DNA of 64,000 nt from Scilla litardierei. Taxonomy: Eukaryota; Streptophyta; Magnoliopsida; Asparagales; Asparagaceae. The notes beneath the pieces are model-generated. The model did not search any database and was not told the origin of the DNA. It saw nothing but the letters and a program-made list of their open reading frames with translations. Position 1 is the stretch's first letter. Every line of letters begins with the position of its first letter. A program made the translations under genes and the position numbers. The DNA lies in NCBI GenBank assembly GCA_030789695.1, contig CM061142.1, positions 601,905,659 through 601,969,658 of the forward strand. Direction: 5' to 3'. This document shows, piece by piece, positions 56,753 to 64,000 of the stretch.

Positions 56753-57947
56753 TGAGCATTATCGCTTTATTTTCTTCTTTTTATTTCTTCACTCTTTATT
56801 CTCATTTCTTTCCACTTTCACCCCATTTGTTCTTTTTTAGAATCATCATTTTATTTTTTTTATTTTTTGAGTGTTTGCATGCATGTTTTTCATTTCTTTT
56901 CTTTTTCCGTTTTACTATACTAAAGATGATTCTCCTATGATTGCACTATAAGCTACGCACACTCAATTAATTGCTCTACACACTCACATAGAATTTTTCT
57001 AAGTCTATCGCGATTCATTACAAATATAGAATGGCTTTTATTCTTAAACTCCATACTTGATGAATTAGAGATATTTCCTTGATTAGAATATGATTTAATA
57101 TGCTTTTTCATGAATAGAAGTCATTCCTCCACAATGAGTATTCTTGAAACAGTTAAGCGGAAAGTGGCATGATTAGTTAAAAATTGAATGAAAAATTGCA
57201 TGATTGCGTGATAACGATATATTTTCATAATGAATGGTAATTCAATAGAGTTTTGATAACCCACGACGCTTGAGTAGCATTGACTAGAGATTCTGACACT
57301 ACGACATGCCCGAGGGGTTCTTTGTAACCCGATGCCTTAAGACCGTCTGGTCTGGGATGCATGGGCCGCCTTATATATATTGAGTTATCTCGTGTATATA
57401 AAGAAAGAAAAATTTGTATATAAAAAAATTTGTATAGCCAAAAACAATTGTAAAAAGAAATATCACACATCCTTACCCCACTTTCTATATAGAATAGGGA
57501 CATGGCAAGGTCGATGATCTCTAGGATTCGCGAAAGAGTTTAGTGTGGTGATTTCTAAATTCAATTGAATTCACTATCTTCATTTATGAAAAGTTAATTA
57601 AATTTATCTTGCAAGTTTGAAATGATTGATCATGACACTATACGCTGGTTAGAGAATGAGTTGTAGAGATTTGAATTCGAATCATGGATTTAGTATATCA
57701 ATTATATGCTATGATAGGAATTTCCCTCTGATTTCATATCGTATATTCGAGTTCACTTTATTCGTTGAAAAATCCATTCTATATAATCCATGCTAGACTT
57801 GCTAAATTCTTGTGAGTTGTATGTTCCTAATTTCTATATTGGAGTGTCGCCACGTGCTTATGAGGAGGAGATGATTTAGTCGCTTTTTCCTATTTTCGAC
57901 TTCTTTTTCACTTTATTATTTTACCCTCCGGTTAGCTTTTTATTCGT
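56753..57947 (+). other. 3' non-coding region of E2
   Basis: AT-rich, no gene recognised. GTATAGCCAAAAAC near 57432 matches a block at 28775 in element C. Confidence 0.5.
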
Positions 57948-57983
57948 CTTCCTCGAGGACGAGTAAGAGGTAAGCTTGGGGGA
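57948..57983 (+). promoter_or_regulatory. Hairpin plus polypurine tract before last E LTR
   Basis: CTTCCTCG, AGGA, CGAGTAAG (57948-57967), spacer AGGTA, AGCTTGGGGGA (57973-57983), LTR start at 57987. Confidence 0.75.
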
Positions 57984-57986
57984 TTT

Positions 57987-59815
57987 TGTTAAGTCCATAT
58001 TTTCAATCTTCATATCGCGCATTTCCATGTAATTTCAATCGCCTGAAGTTCACATCTTTATATTTTATCCTGCTTTTCATGATATATTTGATTCCTGCGA
58101 TGTTTTATGGATTTCCAGGAACTTCAGCGCAATTTGGAGCGATAATGAATGATGGACATGATGTTAGATACTAGAGGTCGCCTCGCCGTGCTTGACGACT
58201 CTAGGGAGCTAATGGAAGAGAAGAAGAGAAGGAGGAAAAGAGAAAAGAGAAGGAAAGAAGAGGAGAAAAAGAGGAGTAGGGGGTTTCCAGGTCGCTCGGT
58301 CGAGTGGGCATACCGCACGACCGAGCTGTGACCCCCAAGATTGGGGGAAATTTGCAAAGGGGCAGCTCGACCGAGTGACCCACCATGCTCGAACCGAGCA
58401 CCCCTCTACAGACGACCTCACATCTTGCCTTGGAACTCCCTGCTTACTACGCTCGGTCGAGCGACTCATACCGCTCGATCGAGCGGCCTCCCTCTCTGAC
58501 GAGCCAAAAGGGGGGCCATTCTCTGCCCCCTACGCTCGGTCGAGCGGCCTACCCTGCTCGACCGAGCAACATCCTTTCCCGAAGATGCTACTTGGCCGAT
58601 CGACTCATACCGCTTGATCGAGAGACCCCTTCTCCCAGTGCCCGACGGAAGCAGCTAGGGATGCGCTCGACCGAGCGGCCACCCCACTCGACTGAGCGCA
58701 TCGTCGACAGCTTACAGGAAAGGCAATTTTTATTGGGTTTCGGGTTGGTTTCTTTGTAAAACCCGAAACTTAATGGGTTGTATATAAGTAAACTTAGTTT
58801 AGATTAGGTTTTTAATCTTTCCTTTAATCCAGAAACCCTTGAGCTATTGTGGAGGGAGAGGTTACTTGAGCTATTGTTTTACGATCTAAACTTTGGTGAA
58901 TCACTTTTGCTCTTTGATTTTATTATACATTGCTTTCATTCCGCATTCTCTTCGTATTGAAATTAATTTCGTTATGTTTTCCCCACTCATGATGATTTTC
59001 TCCATTGCTCTCATGTTTTGTAGCTATTGCCATGGTAGAGTAGTGTGTTTCTAGGGCTTAGGGATGATCTCTAGGATCCTAGGGATTGGATGTTAGGTTA
59101 AATCTTAGTTGAATGAATCCAGGGTCTCCCTATGGCAGTTTGAACAAGGGTTTTGGTGGATTAGCCTTATGATCGGAGGATCGCGAAAGTGGCTCCATGT
59201 CCTAGAGAGAATCCCCACGGATCCGGTTTGGGGTTAGTGGCCGGTTTTAGGGCTCGTGATCATGAGAGTGACTCGAGAGCTAGGGCGATCACTAATCCTC
59301 GATCCGCTAGTCGATGACTACGAAAGTAGCCCGACCGCTAGAACCAACCATAGCGTGGCGTCACAGTCCGTAGATCACGCGAGTGGATACGGATTGCGAG
59401 GCGGGACCAAGTGTCAAGCTTAATGTACGCATTCCTGTATGAAGCCGATTGCAAAAGCACGGCTCCGCATAGGGATGCGTTAGAAAAGTGCGACGATGGA
59501 AGTCAAACGCTCGTTCCCATCCTCGGATGTGACACTCCTATCCTCATCCATTGTCCAACGAAAGACATCTTGACCTGACATCCATGACCGAAGGGCCTAG
59601 CAGGAATCCCGAATGCCTTAGACCTTTATTATTGAGTAGACCTCATTTCCTAGAATCCATCAACCAAACTTTCACGTGATAACCACCGACCACGCATTAT
59701 CCCCCTTCCATAAAAGCTAAACACTAAACGACTGCCTCCCCTGAGTTCGACAATCTATACATACTATAACACACCGTGCACTTGCGGTGATCTGAGCGCT
59801 CCTGGGTGTGAGCAT
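57987..59815 (+). mobile_element. Last E-family LTR, right end truncated
   Basis: It starts TGTTAAGTCCATATTTTC. The TATA box TATATAAG is at 58781-58788. The tail motif CACACCGTGCACTTGCGGT is near 59770, after which the sequence turns into minus-strand SIRE2 ORF2 near 59815. No CA end or TSD can be shown. Confidence 0.7.
58294..58698. repeat. Palindromic array, word GCTCGGTCGAGC, last E LTR
   Basis: About eleven words occur, many in facing pairs such as GCTCGGTCGAGCGG followed by GCTCGACCGAGC. The terminal base differs from the other E LTRs (GAGCG here, GAGTAG or GAGCAG there), which suggests local homogenisation. Confidence 0.8.
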
Positions 59816-61277
59816 GGGACGCCAACCAAGTGACCACAGCTGTAGGGGAAGACTGGGTGACATCAGCTGGAAGAGCCTGAGCATCACCAGAAGCAGCAGC
59901 AGATGGGATATCCTCAAAAAGGATGAAGCAGTGATTAGAAGGAGGCTGGAATGTATATACCATGATGCAAAAATGAAGTATGGAACAGCTCACACAGTAC
60001 AATCACCTTCGTGTCCAACTAGACAAAGAAGGGGTCAATAGGAGGTGGAGCTGAGGATGATGGAATGTCAACTGGAGGAACAATGGTGCTAGCTGGAGGC
60101 ACAGATGATGAAGAGGGTGCAGACACAAATTGCCTCTTCTTGGCTACAGTCTGCAGAGCTGAAGAAGACTTCTGCTTTCCAACTGCATCCAAGAGTGGGC
60201 CAAGGGGAACAGGCTCATAGACAGCTAAGTTAATCTGGAAGTGTCTAAAAACATGGGTCAAGATACAAGTGTATGGCAAGTGAGAGAAGAGAGGGATGAT
60301 CTCTATATGGTCCATCCTATCAAGAATGACACCTACCCAGTTCACCTCCATCCCAGAGAAGAAAGCATACATGCACTTCAGGATGTCATGTGAAGGCTGG
60401 TCAGATGATCCATATTTGGGTAGGATGTTAGACTTGACGACGTGGTGGACATCCCAACCTCGTTTAGAGAACATGGATGTCTTCACCCCAGAGATGAGAA
60501 TGGGAGGGATGACGATGAACATGTCCTGGAGGACATTCTGATCTAGCTCAGAAACCCTAGAGATGGATATGTCAGCAGGGAGAGATCCGGTAGAGTGAAT
60601 GGAAAGGATAGACCCTAAAAGCTTGGGGTCAAGCTTGATGGACGTCCACTAGACCACGGTGCCTAGAATCCCAGTGTCGTTGTACTCACCGAGAATGTGG
60701 TTAGCATAAAATAATTTCACGAGCATGGGATAGGGTTTAGGAGAGTCAGCCTGAGAATATCTAAATAGATCGACCAATTTGGTCGTGGTCATGAGTTATG
60801 AAAGATTTTCTTCTTGGAAAGCAGGATATGATATGAATCGCTCCTTCAGAAGCTTGACATTGATCAATGCATTATATTTTCCCAAGCACTTATCGTCACG
60901 ACAAGTGGGGACAAAGGATGCAACAGCCCTAGGAGGAGGAGATGGAGGATGTTCGTGGGCTTGAGCATCAGGATTGGAAGGATCGTCATAGGTTCAGCAT
61001 GGGGAATTTCAGCATGAACATGGGGTTGAACAAGGAGGATGGCCAAAGGCCGAGAAGTATGAACCACATCAGTCGGAGTTTGCTTGCGTCTACGATGAAG
61101 TGGATGCTCCTCACTCGACCAAGAGGATTCGGATACAGATAATTCAGAGGATGGAGTATCATTTTTGGTGCGGGGTTTGGCATGGCCTTTGGTAGGGGTA
61201 GGCTCAGTGACCCTAACCCAAGGCTCACGAGGCTTCTTAAGGGATTTCCCCTTAGAAGTGCCAACTTTAGGTGCCAT
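59816..61277 (-). pseudogene. SIRE2 ORF2 (env-position ORF), broken and 3' truncated
   Basis: Start MAPKVGTSKGKSLKKP at 61277, then a Ser/Glu-rich and basic segment (HRRRKQTP). The core in changing frames has CRDDKCLGKYNALIN, YPMLVKLFYANHILGEYND, SLPADISISRVSELDQNVL, MFIVIPPILISG, KYGSSDQPSHDILKC and ILTHVFRHFQINLAVYEP. A Ser/Pro-rich end stops near 60019. Clear relative of SIRE1 ORF2 (shared VKLFYAN, LPADIS, DQ..L..MF.VIPP, FRHF). The 3' part, PPTs and 3' LTR are missing at the junction near 59815. The region 61278-61619 upstream is leader without a gene. Confidence 0.65.
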
Positions 61278-61619
61278 GAATGAAATTGACGAAAATAGAT
61301 CTCTAGGGTACGAAATCAAGAGATCGAGTTGAAACTTATACCTAATCAACAGAGGAAGGAAGGAGAACGACTCAATGGAGGAGCTAGGAGGAGGAGTCGA
61401 CAGTAGGAAGTGCTTGATCGACAGAGGAGGAGGTCTGATTCAGTCGAGAGGAAGAAGAAGAGAGATGTGGGCTTTTGAATTGGAGGAGAGAGGAAAAGGC
61501 ACCCTCGACGGTTTAGATGAAGGGATAGCGAGATCTGTGCCATTGGATCAAAAAGAACGGCTCAGATTTAAGACTACGAACCGTCAAACACGTCGAACAT
61601 GCAACTGATGCACAACGTG

Positions 61620-61950
61620 CAGTCGCCTGTCAAGGCCTAATTAAAAAATGTCTTGGTTGAGGGGCAGGCGTCTGTAGAAGAATTCTCAGTCGCCTGTCGA
61701 TGGACATGCTTCTGTGAACTGAACTACAGGTGCCTGCTGCAGATAAGAAATTTCAAGAAAATTTTGAGCTTGTTCTCGGGAAAATGAGTGACAATTAGGC
61801 AGGCGTCTGATGAAAAAAATACAGTCCCCTAGGAGAAAAACAGGCGCCTGTAAAATGAGCATCAGTCGCCTGACATGAAGATGTCATATGAAGGCTGAAA
61901 TAAAGAGATTGGGCAGTCGTGTTGAAGAAAATACAGTTGACTGTCCTAGT
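61620..61950. repeat. Internal palindromic array of SIRE2, word CAGGCGCCTG
   Basis: Two units carry CAGGCGTCTG, CAGTCGCCTG and CAGGTGCCTG or CAGGCGCCTG at short spacings (about 61663-61740 and 61798-61880), with flanking single words. The position between RNase H and ORF2 equals that of the SIRE1 internal array, but the word is different. Confidence 0.7.
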
Positions 61951-62327
61951 TCTGAAATCCAGAAATGCGTCAAAATCAAAGTTTTGAGATTTCTCACCCT
62001 TAGATCTATACTTTAAATACTCTAATGACATCAAATAGCTATTAAAAACATATAAACTAATATGCATATCAATGACATCAATCCAATCATAAAATCAACA
62101 AATTCTCTAATAAATCCCAAATAAATCATAATGTGAAAAATAGACACAATATACAAGAGATATGAAAATGATTCCATAAGCTCAAAACATGATATAACAT
62201 ATGAAAATGAAGTCCTAAATTTCAGATTCACTCATAATCTCTAGTTCTCTACACAACCTCACAAATGAATCTTTTTTTAGAGGTTTTGTGAAGATGTCTT
62301 CGATTTGTTTTTGAGTTTCAATGCACT

Positions 62328-64000
62328 CTAAGTGATGTCCTTCTTAGCTACATGATCATTAATAAAATGGTATCTCACATCTATGTGTTTGGTACGGGAG
62401 TGATGTACCAGATTTTTGGAGAGACAAATGGCAGTTTGGTTATCAACCATGATAGGGCAAGTATCACAATTAATACCATAGTCTTTAAGAATGTGTCTGA
62501 TCGAAAGGACTTGTAAACATGTAAGACCCACGTCAATATATTCCGCTTCGGTCGTGGACAATAATACGGAGTTTTGCTTCTTGGAATATCAAGAGACAAT
62601 GGAATTTCCTAGAAAATGGCAAGTGCCACTAGTACTCTTCCTATCAGATTTGCATCCAGCAAAATCGGCATCAATATATGAGATTAAATTATACGTGCTA
62701 GATTTAGGATAAAGTAATACATAATATAGTGTTTGATTGAGGTAACGAAAAATTCGTTTAACCACAATCAAATGTGATTCCCTAGGTCGTGCTTGATATC
62801 CAGCACATAAACAAACAAAAAACATGATATCTGGCCTACTTGCGGTTAAATAAAGTAAGCTACCTACCATACCTCGATATAGACGAATGTCTACATCTTT
62901 CCTGTTTTCGTCCTTGTGAAGATATGTGGTTGTACTCATGGAAATCCTCTTGCTTGAAGAAGATTCCATCCCAGGTCGCTTGATAAGCTCCCCGGTGTAC
63001 TTAGTTTGGTGTATGAAAATCACATCCTTCATTTGTCGAATTTGAAGACCTAGAAAATAGTTGAGCTCACCCATGTGGCTCATCTCAAATTCTTCCTTCA
63101 TAGATTTAGAAAATTCTTGGCAAGGATCACAGTTAGTAGATCCAAAAATAATATCATCTCCATAAACTTGAATTCGAAGGATGTGACTTTCATAATATTT
63201 AGTGAAAAGAGTTGAATCAATTTCACCCATTTTAAAACCTAAATCGAAAAGAAAAGTTTTAAGTCGATCATACCAAGCTCTAGGAGCTTGTCTCAACCCA
63301 TATAAGGCTTTCTTAAGTTTGAAAACGAGGTTTGGAAATTTTTCATAAATAAAACCAGGTGGTTGAGAGACATAAACTTCTTCACTTACAAAACCATTTA
63401 AAAATGCACTTTTGACATCCATTTGATAGAGTTTGAAATTCTTATGGGATGCAAAAGATAAAAGTAATCTAATGGTTTCTAATCTAGCTACGGGAGCAAA
63501 AGATTCTTTGAAGTCAATACCTTCTTCTTGTCGGTAGCCTTGAGCTACTAACTTTGCTTTGTTCCTTGTGATGACTTCGTTTTCGTCTGTCTTGTTCTTA
63601 AATATCCATTTGGTCCCAATGACCTGATGATCACTAGGTATAGGAACGAGCTCCCCAACTTCATTTCTTTCGAATTGCATGAGTTCCTCTTCCATTGCCA
63701 CAATTCAAGAGCTATCTTCACATGCCTCTTGGATGTTCTTTGGCTCAATGGTAGAGACAAAGGCACAATGAGAGAATTCATTAATCTGTGACTTTGTTCG
63801 GACACCCACTCCAATATCTCCAATTATTTGGTCATGTGGGTGGTAACAAACTGTTGGATAAGCTTTGGGAAAACCTGGATCACTAGGAACAATCTCAACA
63901 TTTTCATTAGTAATGTTAGTCTAGATAACATCATCAATTATAACATTACTAATTGAATCACATAAAACATCTACACTATCATCATCAACACAAGGAACAT
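62328..64000 (-). pseudogene. SIRE2 pol, RT and RNase H part
   Basis: Reading in from the right edge: [67 protein letters not shown], active site [10 protein letters not shown] where copia elements normally have YVDD, then [16 protein letters not shown]; RNase [20 protein letters not shown] and LLSTTEAEYIDVG, TKHIDVRYHFIND. Stops at about 63705 (Trp codon changed to TGA) and 62587 break it. It lies on the same strand as SIRE1 and is about as diverged from SIRE1 as SIRE1 ORF2 is from SIRE2 ORF2. It extends beyond the window. Confidence 0.88.

Noticed and set aside
63120..63180. YGDD as a sign of an RNA-dependent RNA polymerase
   Set aside because: All surrounding motifs are copia RT and RNase H; it is a point variant of YVDD.

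Overview
This window is plant nuclear DNA, from an angiosperm and probably a eudicot. It is almost entirely a nest of LTR retrotransposons. I recognise sirevirus-type Ty1/copia elements (called SIRE1-3 here), Athila-type Ty3/gypsy elements (A, C, D, E) and chromovirus-type Ty3/gypsy LTRs. The evidence is tRNA-Asp-type and tRNA-iMet-type primer-binding sites, gag/protease/integrase/RT motifs, a chromodomain-like pol end, TG...CA ends and three target-site duplications (TSDs). I found no convincing host gene, tRNA, rRNA or CRISPR. Two runs of exactly 500 N (9167-9666 and 43290-43789) are scaffold placeholders inside elements.

Layout. 1-2644: minus-strand chromovirus-type LTR. 2938-5939: Athila element A (LTR, PBS, decayed interior, start of RT). 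5940-9166: minus-strand chromovirus 3' LTR plus the end of its pol, cutting element A. 9667-10760 and 30967-35430: Athila-derived element D. 10761-30961: Athila-type element C (TSD CTTGT) inside D. 16757-27135: SIRE1, minus strand (TSD CAGCC), inside C's downstream ORF. 35431-37060: minus-strand Athila gag-protease remnant. 37061-43289: SIRE3, plus strand, cut by the gap. 43790-59815: two E-family interiors (E1, E2) sharing the middle LTR, with a 4.7-kb solo LTR (49789-54456, TSD CGTAC) nested in that LTR. 59816-64000: minus-strand SIRE2, truncated at both ends.

Three patterns are not explained by ordinary element annotation. (1) Each of several unrelated families carries its own palindromic word in clusters upstream of the LTR TATA box: TAGTCGGT/ACCGACTA in SIRE1/3, ACCCGATCGGGT in C, CTCGGTCGAG in E. 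In C and SIRE1 the same word appears again inside the element just before the downstream ORF. SIRE2 has a different word, CAGGCGCCTG, at that same place. This looks like a duplicated promoter module for ORF2. (2) Athila-type elements carry repeated hairpin plus G-run modules, once after ORF2 and once abutting the 3' LTR, with unrelated stem sequences but the same geometry. (3) SIRE gag and pol are separated by a conserved 59-nt GT...AG segment with stops at both edges, whose removal would join gag to pol in frame. Most ORFs are broken by stops, frameshifts or deletions; the SIRE3 gag (38977-41229) is the only long intact one.
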